The translations under genes were made by a program, and so were the position numbers. Of a stretch of 57,337 nucleotides of DNA, positions 17,726 to 28,447 are shown piece by piece. The notes beneath the pieces are model-generated. The model had not been told where the DNA came from. It saw nothing but the letters and a program-made list of their open reading frames with translations, and made no database searches. Every line of letters begins with the position of its first letter. The stretch's first letter is position 1. Origin of the DNA: Atopomonas hussainii (GTDB lineage: Bacteria > Pseudomonadota > Gammaproteobacteria > Pseudomonadales > Pseudomonadaceae); assembly GCF_900109735.1 (NCBI RefSeq), contig NZ_FOAS01000021.1, forward strand, positions 1-57,337. The letters are read 5' to 3'.

Positions 17726-19819
17726 ATGAGCCTGGATATGAGTCAGTTTCTGCAAGTGTTCTTCGAAGAAACCGAAGAGCATCTGGCTGCGCTTGAGCAG
17801 CAGCTGCTGACTATTGATGTCGATAATCCAGACCCAGAAGCGCTGAACGCGATCTTTCGTGCCGCGCACTCGATCAAGGGCTCCAGCGGTATGTTCGGTT
17901 TCGACGACCTGACGTCGGTGACCCACATTCTCGAGACCCTGCTCGACAAGCTGCGCAGCCAAGAAGTCAGCCTTGAAGCTGAAATGATCGACGTGTTTCT
18001 GCAAGCCCGCGATGTGCTCTGGCAGCTAATGGATGGCCACCGAAGTGGCGAGCCCGCAGCGCCCAAGCTTGGCGCAGAAATGTCGCAGCGCTTGCAGGCG
18101 CTGACGGACAAAGCCTTAGGTCTGCAAGCCGATACGGACGATGACGACGAGCAAGGCTTCGGCTTTTTTGTCGACGCCCCCGGCGTGCCGGATATCGATG
18201 CGCCTATGGTGCTGCCGGACATGCCTGAAGAAGCGGAAGACCAAGCCAAGGGTGAGGTTTATGGCTTTTTCGCCGATGCCCCCGGCACGCCAGAAACGGC
18301 CGATACAGCCACGGCCAGCAGTGAAGAAGATCAAGGTTACGGCTTCTTTGTCGATCTGCCTGACCCTAAACAAGAGAAAAAAGCCGACGACGAAGCCTTT
18401 GGCTTTTTTGATGACGCCCCAGGGGCGCCAAGCGCTGAGGTGCCCGCAGCGCCAGAGGCTGCCGCAGAGCCGCTAGCAGCGCCTGCCGAAGCCGCGCCAG
18501 TGCTCGCGCCAGTGCCCGCGCCAACTGCTGCGCCGCAAGCGGCGGCAGCGGAAAAAGCACCGGAAAAACCAGCCCCCGCAGCAGAGCCTGCGGCCAAGGC
18601 TGCACCTAAAGCCGCCGCGCCGCGCGCGGATAGTGAATCCAGCTCCATCCGTGTCAGCGTGGAGAAAATCGACACCTTAGTGAACTTAGTCGGCGAGCTG
18701 GTGATTACCCAGTCGATGCTTAATCAGCTCACCCAAGTGCTCGACCCCAGCCAGTTCGAGCGCATCTTTCATGCCTTGGGGCAGTTGGAACACAACACCC
18801 GCGACCTGCAAGAGCAGGTCATGTCGATCCGCATGTTGCCGATCAGCTTTGTGTTTAGTCGCTTCCCGCGCTTGGTGCGCGATACCTCCAGCAAGCTGAA
18901 TAAAAAGGTCGAGTTGATTCTGCAAGGCGAGCACACCGAGCTGGATAAAGGCGTGATCGAAAAGCTCGCCGACCCGCTGACCCACATCGTGCGCAACAGC
19001 GTTGACCACGGTATCGAAAAGCCCGAAGACCGCCTCGCTGCCGGCAAGCCTGAACAAGGCACCATTCGCCTGTCGGCCTTCCACCAAGGCGGCAGCATCG
19101 TGGTGACGATCGCCGACGACGGCAAAGGCCTGTCACGGGAGAAATTACTCGCCAAAGCCAAAGAAAAAGGCCTGCCCGCCCACGAAGGCATGAGCGATAA
19201 CGAAGTCTGGCAGCTGATCTTTATGCCCGGCTTTTCTACCGCCGAGCAGGTCACGGATTTGTCCGGGCGTGGCGTGGGCATGGATGTGGTCAAACGCAAT
19301 ATCCAAAGCATCGGTGGCAAGGTCGAGATCGACTCGGCGCTGGGCGTGGGTACGCGCATCACCATTCGCTTGCCGCTCACCTTGGCGATTCTCGACGGCA
19401 TGATTCTCTCGGCGGCCGGCACTAACTATGTGGTGCCTTTGACCTACATCGTCGAGTCGCTACAGCCGGTGGTGGATGACATCCGCAGCGTGAATAACGA
19501 AGGCCAAGTGATTCGCGTGCGCGGCGAATACATGCCGCTGTTCAGCTTGCACCAGCTTCTTGGCATGGGCGTTGAGCCGCCGAAGCCGGAAACCGCCATT
19601 GTGGTCATCCTCGAGGCCGAAGGGCGCAAGTTTGCCTTGTTGGTCGATTACCTCGTGGGCCAGCAGCAGGTGGTGATCAAGAGCCTTGAGCAAAACTTCC
19701 ACCGCATCGACGGCGTTGCCGGCGCCACCATCATGGGTGACGGCAGTGTGGCGCTGATTCTGGATGTCGATGCGCTTCCCCAATTAGCAGGACAACACGA
19801 GTTCGCCTATGAGCCATGA
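17726..19819 (+). CDS. cheA: chemotaxis histidine kinase CheA with repeated GFFxDxP linker motifs
   Basis: The 697 residues comprise an HPt domain (about 1-110) with His48 in [14 protein letters not shown], a long linker (about 135-305), dimerisation helices (about 310-370), a GHKL kinase domain with [17 protein letters not shown] and ADDGKGLS, and a CheW-like P5 domain. The linker has four copies of an aromatic-GFF-x-D-x-P motif at about 145-153, 179-187, 205-212 and 225-233. A Pro/Ala-rich stretch follows, and no classical P2 domain is obvious. The repeats may replace P2 as docking sites for CheY, CheB or the receiver-PP2C protein (inference). It autophosphorylates in response to receptors coupled by CheW, and its stop overlaps the cheW start by 11 bases. 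Confidence 0.95.
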   Translation: MSLDMSQFLQVFFEETEEHLAALEQQLLTIDVDNPDPEALNAIFRAAHSIKGSSGMFGFDDLTSVTHILETLLDKLRSQEVSLEAEMIDVFLQARDVLWQLMDGHRSGEPAAPKLGAEMSQRLQALTDKALGLQADTDDDDEQGFGFFVDAPGVPDIDAPMVLPDMPEEAEDQAKGEVYGFFADAPGTPETADTATASSEEDQGYGFFVDLPDPKQEKKADDEAFGFFDDAPGAPSAEVPAAPEAAAEPLAAPAEAAPVLAPVPAPTAAPQAAAAEKAPEKPAPAAEPAAKAAPKAAAPRADSESSSIRVSVEKIDTLVNLVGELVITQSMLNQLTQVLDPSQFERIFHALGQLEHNTRDLQEQVMSIRMLPISFVFSRFPRLVRDTSSKLNKKVELILQGEHTELDKGVIEKLADPLTHIVRNSVDHGIEKPEDRLAAGKPEQGTIRLSAFHQGGSIVVTIADDGKGLSREKLLAKAKEKGLPAHEGMSDNEVWQLIFMPGFSTAEQVTDLSGRGVGMDVVKRNIQSIGGKVEIDSALGVGTRITIRLPLTLAILDGMILSAAGTNYVVPLTYIVESLQPVVDDIRSVNNEGQVIRVRGEYMPLFSLHQLLGMGVEPPKPETAIVVILEAEGRKFALLVDYLVGQQQVVIKSLEQNFHRIDGVAGATIMGDGSVALILDVDALPQLAGQHEFAYEP

Positions 19820-20300
19820 CAGCGAAGCCCAAGCCGGGCCACTGCGCGAGTACCTGACCTTTACCTTGGGGCCGGAGGAGTACGCCATCGACATTCTGCG
19901 CGTGCAAGAAATCCGCGGTTACGACCAAGTCACGGCCATCGCCAACACGCCTAAGTTCATCAAGGGCGTGATCAACCTGCGTGGCGCCATCGTGCCGATT
20001 GTCGATTTGCGCATCAAATTCAAACTGTCTGATCCGGTCTACAACCAGTTCACCGTAGTGATCATCCTCAACGTTGCCGAACGTGTGGTCGGCGTCGTGG
20101 TGGATTCGGTCTCCGATGTGGTGGGGCTGGCGGAAACCGCCATCAAACCACCGCCAGAGTTCGGCGGCGCCTTCGACACCAAATACCTGCTGGGTTTGGG
20201 CACCGTCGATGAACGCATGCTGATTCTGGTGGATATCGAACAATTAATGACCAGCCAGGAAATGGCCTTGGTCGATGCTTCGGCAGAAGGGGAGGTGTGA
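19809..20300 (+). CDS. cheW: chemotaxis coupling protein CheW
   Basis: The 163-residue protein is one CheW domain: [24 protein letters not shown], then [13 protein letters not shown] and [11 protein letters not shown]. It links receptor tips to the P5 domain of CheA. It overlaps cheA by 11 bases and lies directly before the large receptor gene, so the three are likely co-translated. Confidence 0.95.
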   Translation: MSHDSEAQAGPLREYLTFTLGPEEYAIDILRVQEIRGYDQVTAIANTPKFIKGVINLRGAIVPIVDLRIKFKLSDPVYNQFTVVIILNVAERVVGVVVDSVSDVVGLAETAIKPPPEFGGAFDTKYLLGLGTVDERMLILVDIEQLMTSQEMALVDASAEGEV

Positions 20301-20302
20301 AC

Positions 20303-23300
20303 ATGGGTAGCTTGCAGAGTCGAATCCGCATCAGCTGGAAGCTCTTGCTGATCGCCATGCTGGCCGTGCTCGGGCTGGCAGTGCCGGTGTATCAGCTCGA
20401 CATGGCGATCTACAACAACCTGACGCGTATCGATAAAGAGCGCGAGGCGATTGAGCCGATCAATAACCTGCTCAACATGATGGCGCGCCTGCAAAAAATG
20501 CGCGGCCAAGCGCAGATTATCTTGGGTGGTAATGCCACTACGGCCGAGTACCAACGCTTGCTGGGTGAAGTAAAGCAAGAGTTCTTGCCAAAGATTCAGG
20601 CCTCTAGCCTGCTTAAGCACAGCGCCACCCTGCAAAAAGACTTAAGCAATTTGCAGGTAGAGGTGGACAAGATCAGTGCGGATGTTTTGGGTGAGCGCTT
20701 AAACGACACGCAAAGCTTTACCGCCCATACCGAGATGATTCTGCATGTACGCGGCTTTATTGATGACTTTGCCGAAGTATCTGGCTTGTCGCTCGACCCC
20801 GAACAAGCGACTTATTACCTGATGCTGGTTACCGTCACCCATGTGCCGGACTTGATACAAAACCTCGCGCAAACCCGTGGCTTAGGCATCGCCGCTATTA
20901 ACGACGGCGTCGGTGGCGGCGAGAAGCGCGGGCAAATGCGCGGCCTGCTGAACATGACCGATCGCATCCTGTTTTTTATGCAGCGTGATTTGGGCCGCTC
21001 GTTTGCCGATAGCCCAGAAATTCGTGATCGCCTGCAGCCGGGCATGCAAAACGTCGCCGCCAAGGTAGGCGAGCTGAAGACCATGAGCGAGCGGGAAATT
21101 CTCAATGCGCTGGCATACAACATCGACACGCGTGACTTCTTCGCCCAATACACTCAAGTGCTCGATGAGGTGCTCAGCTACAACTACACCGCACTAAAAG
21201 CCTTGGATGAGCAGCTGGAATACCAGCACGATGCCTTCGGTGCCGACTTCACCCGCAGCGCGGTTTTAAGCGTGTTGGCCTTGGCGGTGATGCTGGCGCT
21301 GATTGCTTGGGTGGGCATCTCGATTCTGCGTTCATTCCGTGTCGCTATCGATTCGGCGCAAGAGATTGCCAACGGTAATCTGCGCGCGCAGATCAATGAA
21401 GAGGGCGACTACGACACCCGTCGTCTGCTCGGTAACCTTAAAGCCATGCAGCAGGAGTTGCTCAAGCGCGATATCGAAACCGCCCGCACCATCCACGCGC
21501 TGGATGCCGCCAGCACCAGCTTGATGTTGGCCGACGAAAACAACGTCATCGTCTACACCAACAAAGCCGTGCAAGAAATGTTCAAAGCGGCGGAAGCAGA
21601 TATTCGTCAAGACTTACCGCGCTTTGATGCCGCTTCGGTGGTGGGCCGTAATATCGACCAGTTCCACAAGAACCCCGCGTATCAGCAGGGCATGTTGGAA
21701 AAACTCAAAGAGCCGCACAAAGCGCAAATTAACATTGGCCCACGCACCATGGCCTTTACCGCCACCCCGGTGTTTGGCAACCACGGCGATCGTATCGGCA
21801 CTGTGGTGGAGTGGCGAGATCGCACCGCCGAGCTGAAGGCGCAAGCGGAAGAGCAACTTCGTCAGGCTGCGCTGGACAAGATCGCCGAAGACAACGCGCG
21901 GATTAAGAGCGCGCTGGATAACGTGTCTGCCAACGTGATGATCGCCAGTCCCGAGCGCGACATCATCTATATGAACAAGTCGGTGGCTGAGTTGCTGCAA
22001 AAGTGCGAACGCGATATTCGCAAAGACCTGCCTATGTTTAATGCCAGCAAACTGATTGGCGGCAGCATCGACCAATTCCACAAGAGCCCCGAGCACCAAG
22101 CGCGTATGTTGGCGCAGCTGAGCGGCACTCACCGGGCGCAGATTGAGGTCGGCGGTTTGACCTTCGCGCTGGTGGTGACTCCTGTGTTTGATGATGACGG
22201 TGATCGCCTAGGTACGGCAGTGCAGTGGATCGATCGCACTGAAGAAGTTCGTGTGGAGAAAGAAGTAGGCAATCTGGTGAATGCTGCTTCGGCCGGGGAC
22301 TTTACTCAGCGGTTAGATGTCGCCGGGAAAATGGGCTTCTTTAAGCGCCTAAGTGAAGACCTCAATACCTTAATGGTCAGTGTTGAGGATGGCTTGCGCG
22401 ATTTGCAGCGTATGCTCGAAGGCCTCGCCAAGGGTGATCTCACCGTACGGGTGACTAGAGACTACTCAGGTATCTTTGCCGACCTTAAGGGCTACTCCAA
22501 CCAAACCGCAGAAAGCTTGGCCGATATGCTCGGGCAGATTCGCGAGTCGGCAGATACCATCTTTACCGCCGCCAGCGAGATTGCGCAGGGCAACTCCGAC
22601 TTGTCTTCGCGCACCGAGCAGCAGGCTTCCAGCCTTGAGGAAACCGCCTCGAGCATGGAAGAGCTCACCTCTACCGTGCGTAATAACGCCGACAATGCGC
22701 GGCAGGCTAACTCATTGGCCATGAATGCCTCGCAGGTGGCTACCTCCGGCGGTGATGTGGTGCAGAAAGTGGTGCACACCATGGCGGCGATTAATGATTC
22801 GGCACGCAAAATTGCCGACATCATCGGCGTGATCGACGGCATCGCCTTCCAAACCAATATCTTGGCGCTTAACGCCGCGGTAGAGGCGGCGCGAGCCGGC
22901 GAGCAAGGCCGTGGCTTTGCCGTGGTCGCGGCAGAGGTGCGTAACTTGGCGCAGCGCTCTGCTTCGGCCGCGAAAGAGATCAAATCGCTGATCGAAGACT
23001 CGGTGAACAAGGTGGAAGACGGTAATAGCCTCGTGGCTCAAGCCGGCAGCACCATGAGCGAGATCGTGGTGTCGATCCAGAAAGTCACCGACATCATGGC
23101 CGATATTGCCGCCGCTTCGGCCGAGCAAAGCACCGGTATTGAAGAAGTGAACCGCGCTGTGAGTCAGATGGACGAAATGACCCAGCAAAACGCCGCACTG
23201 GTGGAAGAGGCCGCTGCCTCGGCCGAAGCCCTGCAGGGCCAGTCCAACATGCTGTCGCAGTCGGTGGCGGTGTTTAAGCTCGATGATCGCCCACAGCAAA

Positions 23301-23404
23301 GCAAACTGGCGGCCAGCAAGCCCGTTGTCGCAGCTCGGCCGATGGCAACGCGCTCTCTGCCTAAGGTGAGCAAGTCGGCGGAAGATGAGTGGGAGGAGTT
23401 CTAA
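20303..23404 (+). CDS. methyl-accepting chemotaxis protein with tandem PAS domains and a C-terminal CheR-docking pentapeptide
   Basis: The start is placed at ATG 20303 after AGGGGAGG, giving 1033 residues. TM1 is at about 13-31, followed by a roughly 290-residue helical periplasmic region, TM2 at about 320-342 and a HAMP-like segment. Two homologous PAS domains follow (about 400-510 and 540-650), with parallel motifs such as IDQFHK in both. The receptor signalling hairpin contains [19 protein letters not shown] and [17 protein letters not shown]. The protein ends in EWEEF, resembling the xWxxF pentapeptides that tether CheR; Pseudomonas McpB/Aer2 ends in GWEEF. Periplasmic and PAS ligands are unknown, and no heme- or FAD-specific motif is recognised. 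It is the principal receptor of this CheA/CheW pair. Confidence 0.93.
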   Translation: MGSLQSRIRISWKLLLIAMLAVLGLAVPVYQLDMAIYNNLTRIDKEREAIEPINNLLNMMARLQKMRGQAQIILGGNATTAEYQRLLGEVKQEFLPKIQASSLLKHSATLQKDLSNLQVEVDKISADVLGERLNDTQSFTAHTEMILHVRGFIDDFAEVSGLSLDPEQATYYLMLVTVTHVPDLIQNLAQTRGLGIAAINDGVGGGEKRGQMRGLLNMTDRILFFMQRDLGRSFADSPEIRDRLQPGMQNVAAKVGELKTMSEREILNALAYNIDTRDFFAQYTQVLDEVLSYNYTALKALDEQLEYQHDAFGADFTRSAVLSVLALAVMLALIAWVGISILRSFRVAIDSAQEIANGNLRAQINEEGDYDTRRLLGNLKAMQQELLKRDIETARTIHALDAASTSLMLADENNVIVYTNKAVQEMFKAAEADIRQDLPRFDAASVVGRNIDQFHKNPAYQQGMLEKLKEPHKAQINIGPRTMAFTATPVFGNHGDRIGTVVEWRDRTAELKAQAEEQLRQAALDKIAEDNARIKSALDNVSANVMIASPERDIIYMNKSVAELLQKCERDIRKDLPMFNASKLIGGSIDQFHKSPEHQARMLAQLSGTHRAQIEVGGLTFALVVTPVFDDDGDRLGTAVQWIDRTEEVRVEKEVGNLVNAASAGDFTQRLDVAGKMGFFKRLSEDLNTLMVSVEDGLRDLQRMLEGLAKGDLTVRVTRDYSGIFADLKGYSNQTAESLADMLGQIRESADTIFTAASEIAQGNSDLSSRTEQQASSLEETASSMEELTSTVRNNADNARQANSLAMNASQVATSGGDVVQKVVHTMAAINDSARKIADIIGVIDGIAFQTNILALNAAVEAARAGEQGRGFAVVAAEVRNLAQRSASAAKEIKSLIEDSVNKVEDGNSLVAQAGSTMSEIVVSIQKVTDIMADIAAASAEQSTGIEEVNRAVSQMDEMTQQNAALVEEAAASAEALQGQSNMLSQSVAVFKLDDRPQQSKLAASKPVVAARPMATRSLPKVSKSAEDEWEEF

Positions 23405-23429
23405 GCCCACGCGCAAACGTCGCACAGGC

Positions 23430-23470
23430 CCACGGCAAGTCTGCAGATTTTGCATGTAGCCTTGCCGTGG
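23430..23470 (+). other. intra-operon hairpin between the receptor gene and cheR
   Basis: CCACGGCAAG (23430-23439) and CTTGCCGTGG (23461-23470) form a perfect 10-bp stem with a 21-base loop. No T run follows, so this is more likely an mRNA stability or processing element, or a weak attenuator, than a full terminator. Confidence 0.4.
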
Positions 23471-23515
23471 TCTTAGTCCAGCTGTGAAGCAGTCTAAGGA
23501 GTCGTAACGGGGGCT

Positions 23516-24334
23516 ATGGAGCGGGAATTTACCTACACCAAGGCCGATTTTGAGCAGGTGCGCCAGCGGGTTTACCAGATGGCCGGCATCAGCTTGGCGC
23601 CGAGTAAAGACCAGTTGGTGTACAGCCGGCTGGTGCGGCGTTTGCGCAGCTTGCGTCTGCGCGATTTCCCCAGTTATTTCCTCTACCTCGATAAGCATCC
23701 TGAAGAGGCTGAGCACTTCGTTAATGCGCTGACTACGAACCTGACTTCGTTCTTTCGGGAAGAGCATCATTTTGAGTACTTAGCGCAGTACCTGCGCGAA
23801 CAACACAAGCCGGGGCGTAACTGGCGCATTTGGTGCTCCGCAGCCAGCACCGGCGAAGAGCCGTATTCCATCGCCATGACCTTGGCCGAGACGTTTGGCC
23901 GCTTCGATGTGCCGGTGCAACTGATTGCTTCCGATATCGACACCAAAGTGCTGAGCACAGCGCGTGAAGGCATCTACCCCGAAGCACGGCTAGAGTCGGT
24001 CAGCACGGAGCGGCGCAAGGCGTTCTTTTTACGCGGCAAGCAGAGTAATGCCGGCAAGGTGCGGGTGGTGAAAGAACTGCGGCAGATGATCGAGTTTCGG
24101 CAAATCAATTTGCTCGATCAGAACTGGGGCCTAGGCAATGCGCTGGACATTATTTTTTGCCGCAACGTGATGATCTATTTCGATAAGCCCACCCAGCACA
24201 AAGTGCTTGAGCGCATGGCAAAACTATTGCCAGAGCACGGTCGCTTTTTTGCCGGGCACTCAGAAAGCTTTGTGCACGCTAACGATGTGGTTCGCCTGAT
24301 TGGCCGCACTATCTACAAGCCGGTGCGCAAATGA
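23516..24334 (+). CDS. cheR: chemotaxis protein methyltransferase CheR
   Basis: The 272-residue protein has an N-terminal helical CheR domain and a SAM-dependent methyltransferase domain with WCSAASTGEEPYSIAM (SAM site) and DIIFCRNVMIYFD. It transfers methyl groups from SAM to receptor glutamates for adaptation. The neighbouring receptor ends in an EWEEF pentapeptide, which would dock this enzyme. Its stop overlaps the cheD start by 4 bases. Confidence 0.95.
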   Translation: MEREFTYTKADFEQVRQRVYQMAGISLAPSKDQLVYSRLVRRLRSLRLRDFPSYFLYLDKHPEEAEHFVNALTTNLTSFFREEHHFEYLAQYLREQHKPGRNWRIWCSAASTGEEPYSIAMTLAETFGRFDVPVQLIASDIDTKVLSTAREGIYPEARLESVSTERRKAFFLRGKQSNAGKVRVVKELRQMIEFRQINLLDQNWGLGNALDIIFCRNVMIYFDKPTQHKVLERMAKLLPEHGRFFAGHSESFVHANDVVRLIGRTIYKPVRK

Positions 24335-24942
24335 GCCAGCACGAACAACATAACGGGCCACTGGAAGAGCGCACCTACTTCGACCGCTACTTTGAAACCG
24401 AAGCGGTGAAGATTCTGCCCGGCGAGTACTACGTGACCAAGCGCGATGTGCTGATCGTGACGGTGCTGGGGTCGTGTATTTCAGTGTGCCTGCGTGACCG
24501 CACCACCGGCGTCGGTGGCATGAATCACTTTATGTTGCCGGGCACTGACGAAGGGCTAAACCCTGCATCATCGTCAGCGCGCTATGGTGTGTACGCCATG
24601 GAAATGCTGATTAACCACCTGCTGAAAATGGGGGCCAAACGGCACAACTTCGAGGCGAAAATCTTCGGTGGTGGTAACGTACTGCGCGGCATCACGCAAA
24701 ACCATGTGGGTAGGCGTAATGCTGATTTTATTCACGAATACTTGCACGTTGAGCGCGTGCCCGTGGTGGCCGAGGACTTACTCGATGTGTATCCGCGCAA
24801 GGTGTATTTCTTTCCCGCCACGGGCCGTGTGTTGATTAAAAAGCTTAAGAGTCTCAACAACACCACCCTGCTGGATCGGGAAATGGAGTACAGCATGCGT
24901 ATTCGCAAAGTGCCGGTGTCGGGCGATATCGATTTGTTTTAA
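24331..24942 (+). CDS. cheD: chemoreceptor glutamine deamidase CheD
   Basis: The 203-residue protein has the catalytic motifs of CheD: the Cys in VLGSCISVCLRD and the His in GGMNHFMLPG, plus FGGGNVL. CheD converts specific receptor glutamines to methylatable glutamates. It is translationally coupled to cheR (4-base overlap). No cheC is present, so CheD here acts without that partner. Confidence 0.95.
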   Translation: MSQHEQHNGPLEERTYFDRYFETEAVKILPGEYYVTKRDVLIVTVLGSCISVCLRDRTTGVGGMNHFMLPGTDEGLNPASSSARYGVYAMEMLINHLLKMGAKRHNFEAKIFGGGNVLRGITQNHVGRRNADFIHEYLHVERVPVVAEDLLDVYPRKVYFFPATGRVLIKKLKSLNNTTLLDREMEYSMRIRKVPVSGDIDLF

Positions 24943-25052
24943 CGGGCTTGAGGGCGGTTTAAGGCTAGCTAAACTTGCTAATACCAACCAATAGTTTTTA
25001 GCGAACAGGAAAGCTGCTCAGGGGCAGTGCGTAGTTAGTAGAGGAGGTCGCC

Positions 25053-26126
25053 TTGGCTATCAAGGTATTGATTGTCGATGATTCGGCGTTAATTCGTAGC
25101 TTGCTGAGTGAAATGATCAGCGCAAGCCCGGACTTTATTGTCGTTGGCACCGCCAAAGATCCGTTTGAAGCGCGCGACATGGTCAACCACTTCACGCCCG
25201 ATGTGATCACCCTCGATATCGAAATGCCGCGCATGGATGGCCTGACCTTCCTCGATAAACTGATGCGCGCACGGCCCACCCCGGTGGTGATGATTTCTAC
25301 CCTCACCGAGCAAGGCTCCGAAGCCACCTTTAAAGCCATGGAGCTTGGCGCCATCGACTTTGTGCCTAAGCCCAAGATTGGTGTCGTGGAAGGCATGCAA
25401 GCCTACCGCGACGATATTCTCGATAAGTTGCGTTCTGCGGCGCAGGCGAAAATCCTCAAGCGCTTACCACCGGTGCGTAAAGCGGTGAAAGTCGACGAGG
25501 TGATGCCCAAGGCAACCAAACCCGGCGGCCTGCGAGATGACACCGGCCTAATCGTTGCTCTAGGCGCCTCAACCGGCGGCCCAGAGGCGCTGAAGAGGGT
25601 GATTATGGCTTTGCCGCCAGACTTTCCCAGCGTGGTGATCACGCAGCACATGCCGCCGGGGTTTACCTCGTCTTTTGCGGCGCGGCTTGATCGCCTGTCG
25701 CAGCTGACCGTGCTGGAGGCCAAAGGTGACGAGCGTATTTTGCCTGGGCATGTGTACATCGCCCCCGGCGATCAGCATTTAGTGGTCGAGCGGTTTGGGC
25801 GCTTTTACGTCACTAAGCTGTCGGATGCGCCGCCGGTGTTTCGCCATAAGCCGTCGGTGGATGTGTTATTTCGCTCGGTGGCCAATGCTGCCGGGCCGAA
25901 TGCCGTGGCAGCGCTGTTTACCGGCATGGGCAAAGATGGCGCGCAAGGCATGCTGGATATCTACCAAGCCGGTGGTATGACCATGGCGCAAGACGAAGCC
26001 AGTTGCGTGGTGTATGGCATGCCACGTGAGGCCGTGGCCTTAGGCGGAGTGCACGAGCAGCACAGCTTGGGGCAAATGCCACGGCAACTGATTCACCACG
26101 TCGCGCAGCGCCAGCATAAGGGTTAA
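25053..26126 (+). CDS. cheB: chemotaxis response regulator protein-glutamate methylesterase CheB
   Basis: The 357-residue protein starts at TTG 25053, placed by a strong GAGGAGG ribosome site. The receiver domain has Asp55 in VITLDIEMPRMDG. The methylesterase domain has the Ser in ALGASTGGPEAL, the His in TQHMPPGFT and the Asp in TGMGKDGAQGM. It demethylates receptors, activated by CheA phosphorylation, and is the last gene of the chemosensory operon. The stop lies 2 bases from the stop of convergent hutC, so transcripts of the two operons must overlap. Confidence 0.95.
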   Translation: MAIKVLIVDDSALIRSLLSEMISASPDFIVVGTAKDPFEARDMVNHFTPDVITLDIEMPRMDGLTFLDKLMRARPTPVVMISTLTEQGSEATFKAMELGAIDFVPKPKIGVVEGMQAYRDDILDKLRSAAQAKILKRLPPVRKAVKVDEVMPKATKPGGLRDDTGLIVALGASTGGPEALKRVIMALPPDFPSVVITQHMPPGFTSSFAARLDRLSQLTVLEAKGDERILPGHVYIAPGDQHLVVERFGRFYVTKLSDAPPVFRHKPSVDVLFRSVANAAGPNAVAALFTGMGKDGAQGMLDIYQAGGMTMAQDEASCVVYGMPREAVALGGVHEQHSLGQMPRQLIHHVAQRQHKG

Positions 26127-26128
26127 CG

Positions 26129-26842
26129 CTAGCGGCGCTGCAAATGCGTCGAACGCAGCTTGTAACGGTCGCCGGGGTGCAGCAGGCGGGCGTAACTGAT
26201 CAGATGTTCTTGCGACCAAGTGCGGCGAATCACGCTAAGGCACGGCTGCTGGGCGGGCATGTCGAGGGCTTGGGCGATGCCGGCATCCACCAGCACGGCT
26301 TCGACCACATGCTCCACATCACTGATCGGGCAGCTGGCCACCAGTACCTCGTTGGGGGTGTGCTGGCTGAAGTCGGTGCTTAGGTAGTGCGGCACCCAGC
26401 GCGGGTTCACAAAGCGTTCTTCGTATTGAATCGGCACGCCGTCTTCGCAATGCACCAGCACGCTGTGAAATACCTCGCTGCCCAGACGCACGCCAAGGCG
26501 TAGGGCCACTTCGTCGTCGGCGGCGCGGGCTTCGCTGAGCAGTACGCGGTTGCTGTAGTGATGGCCACGGGCGCGCACTTCGCCGGCGATATTCAGCACT
26601 TCATGCAGCGACGACTCGGCCTTGCGGTCGCAAACAAAAGTGCCTAAACCGGCCTGACGGCTCAGATAACCCTGCTGCACTAAGTCGCGAATCGCTTTGT
26701 TGGCGGTCATGCGGCTGACGCCGAAATCACGCGCCAGTTGTTCTTCCGGCGGAATTTGGTGATTCACCGGATAGGCGCCGCTGTGAATGCGCTCCAGCAG
26801 AAAGGCTTCGATGGCTTTGTAGCGTGGCGGCGGACGGCTCAC
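26129..26842 (-). CDS. hutC: histidine utilisation repressor HutC (GntR family)
   Basis: The 237-residue protein starts at GTG 26842 after AAGGAG. An N-terminal GntR winged helix (QIPPEEQLARDFGVSRMTANKAIRD region) is followed by a UTRA effector domain. In other bacteria HutC represses hut genes and is released by urocanate. Here it is the last gene of the hut operon, 67 bases after hutH, so it should be co-expressed and give negative feedback. The likely operator lies upstream of hutI. Confidence 0.92.
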   Translation of the reverse strand: MSRPPPRYKAIEAFLLERIHSGAYPVNHQIPPEEQLARDFGVSRMTANKAIRDLVQQGYLSRQAGLGTFVCDRKAESSLHEVLNIAGEVRARGHHYSNRVLLSEARAADDEVALRLGVRLGSEVFHSVLVHCEDGVPIQYEERFVNPRWVPHYLSTDFSQHTPNEVLVASCPISDVEHVVEAVLVDAGIAQALDMPAQQPCLSVIRRTWSQEHLISYARLLHPGDRYKLRSTHLQRR

Positions 26843-26909
26843 AGCAGCTCCTTGGGTGGCAAGTGGCGGGATGATAGCGGAGCTTGGGCTGCGCCATCAT
26901 CCCTTGGGC

Positions 26910-28445
26910 TCAGCTCAATGAAGGCAGCAGACCGCTGGGCAGCAGCGGGGTGAGTGCGCGTTCGGCCAGCAGTTGGTCGGCAGCGGCGATGTCCGGGGCG
27001 AAGAAGCGGTCTTCCTCGTAGGTGGGCACGTGCTGACGCAAACATTGGCGCGCTTGTTCCAGCGCTGGCGAGCTTTTTAGCCCGGCGCGGAAGTCCAGCC
27101 CCTGACAGGCGCCGAGCCATTCCACGGCGAGCACGCCACGGCTGTTGGCGGCCATGTCCCACAGGCGTTTGCCGGCGTTGGGCGCCATCGAAACGTGGTC
27201 TTCTTGGTTGGCCGAGGTGGGCAGGCTGTCCACGCTGTGCGGGTGAGCCAGCGCCTTGTTGTCGCTGGCCAGCGCGGCGGCGGTGACTTGAGCGATCATA
27301 AAACCGGAGTTAACCCCGCCGTTGGCGACCAAAAAGGGCGGCAGCTGCGACATGTGCTTGTCCATCATCAGCGAGATGCGCCGCTCGGCTAATGCGCCGA
27401 TTTCGGCGATGGCCAAGGCTAGGTTATCGGCGGCCATGGCCACCGGCTCGGCGTGGAAGTTGCCGCCGGAGATCACCTCGTTATCGCTGGCGAACACCAG
27501 TGGGTTATCCGATACCGCGTTGGCCTCGACGGCCAGCACCTCGGCGGCTTGGCGGATTTGCGTTAAGCAGGCGCCCATCACTTGTGGCTGGCAGCGTAGC
27601 GAGTAGGGGTCTTGCACTTTGTCGCAGGCTTCGTGCGAGCGGCCGATCTCGCTGCTGTCGCCGAGCAGATGGCGATACGCGCCGGCGCTGTCGATTTGCC
27701 CCTGCTGGCCGCGCGCGGCGTGGATGCGCGCATCGAAGGGTTTACGCGAGCCGAGGGCGGCTTCCACGGTGAGTGCGCCGCATACGGTGGCGGCGGCGAA
27801 CAGGTCTTCGGCCTCGAACAGGCCGCGCAGCGCATAGGCGGTGGAAACTTGCGTACCGTTGAGCAGCGCTAAGCCTTCTTTGGCCGCTAGGGTCAGCGGC
27901 TCTAGGCCGGCGATGGCCAGTGCTTCGTTGGCCGGCAGCCATTGGCCGTTATGCCGCGCTTGGCTTTCGCCGAGCAGCAGCAGCGACATGTGCGCCAGCG
28001 GCGCGAGGTCGCCAGAGGCGCCCACCGAGCCTTTGAGCGGAATATGCGGGTACACCTCGGCGTTAACCAAGGCGATCAGCGCGTCGATCACCTGGCGGCG
28101 AATCGCCGAGAAGCCGCGTGCCAAGCTGTTGATTTTCAGCAGCATGATCAGGCGCACCATGGCGTCGTCGAGCGGCTCGCCAATCCCCGCGGCGTGCGAC
28201 AGCACCAAAGCGCGCTGCAGGTTTTCTAAGTCAGCATGGGCGATGCGGGTGGAGGCCAGCAGGCCAAAGCCGGTGTTGATGCCGTAGGCGGTGCGGCCTT
28301 CGGCGAGAATCTGCTCGACACACGCCACGCTGGCGTCGATGGCGCTGGCGGCGTTGTCCGCCAAACGCAGTTGTACGGGGCCTTGGTAGGCGGCGCGCAG
28401 GTCGGCGAGGGTCAGTTGGCCGGGTGTTAGGGTCAGGTGCAGCAT
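26910..28445 (-). CDS. hutH: histidine ammonia-lyase HutH
   Basis: The start is placed at ATG 28443-28445 ([13 protein letters not shown]) after GGAGAA, giving 511 residues. The Ala-Ser-Gly that forms the MIO cofactor is in [15 protein letters not shown]. Family motifs [22 protein letters not shown] and [10 protein letters not shown] are present. It deaminates L-histidine to trans-urocanate in the cytosol, the first step of the pathway. It starts 2 bases after the hutU stop. Confidence 0.96.
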   Translation of the reverse strand: MLHLTLTPGQLTLADLRAAYQGPVQLRLADNAASAIDASVACVEQILAEGRTAYGINTGFGLLASTRIAHADLENLQRALVLSHAAGIGEPLDDAMVRLIMLLKINSLARGFSAIRRQVIDALIALVNAEVYPHIPLKGSVGASGDLAPLAHMSLLLLGESQARHNGQWLPANEALAIAGLEPLTLAAKEGLALLNGTQVSTAYALRGLFEAEDLFAAATVCGALTVEAALGSRKPFDARIHAARGQQGQIDSAGAYRHLLGDSSEIGRSHEACDKVQDPYSLRCQPQVMGACLTQIRQAAEVLAVEANAVSDNPLVFASDNEVISGGNFHAEPVAMAADNLALAIAEIGALAERRISLMMDKHMSQLPPFLVANGGVNSGFMIAQVTAAALASDNKALAHPHSVDSLPTSANQEDHVSMAPNAGKRLWDMAANSRGVLAVEWLGACQGLDFRAGLKSSPALEQARQCLRQHVPTYEEDRFFAPDIAAADQLLAERALTPLLPSGLLPSLS

Positions 28446-28447
28446 GC

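Noticed and set aside
22712-23770. 352-codon minus-strand frame over the receptor/cheR junction
   Set aside because: Antisense shadow of two real genes, with low-complexity composition.
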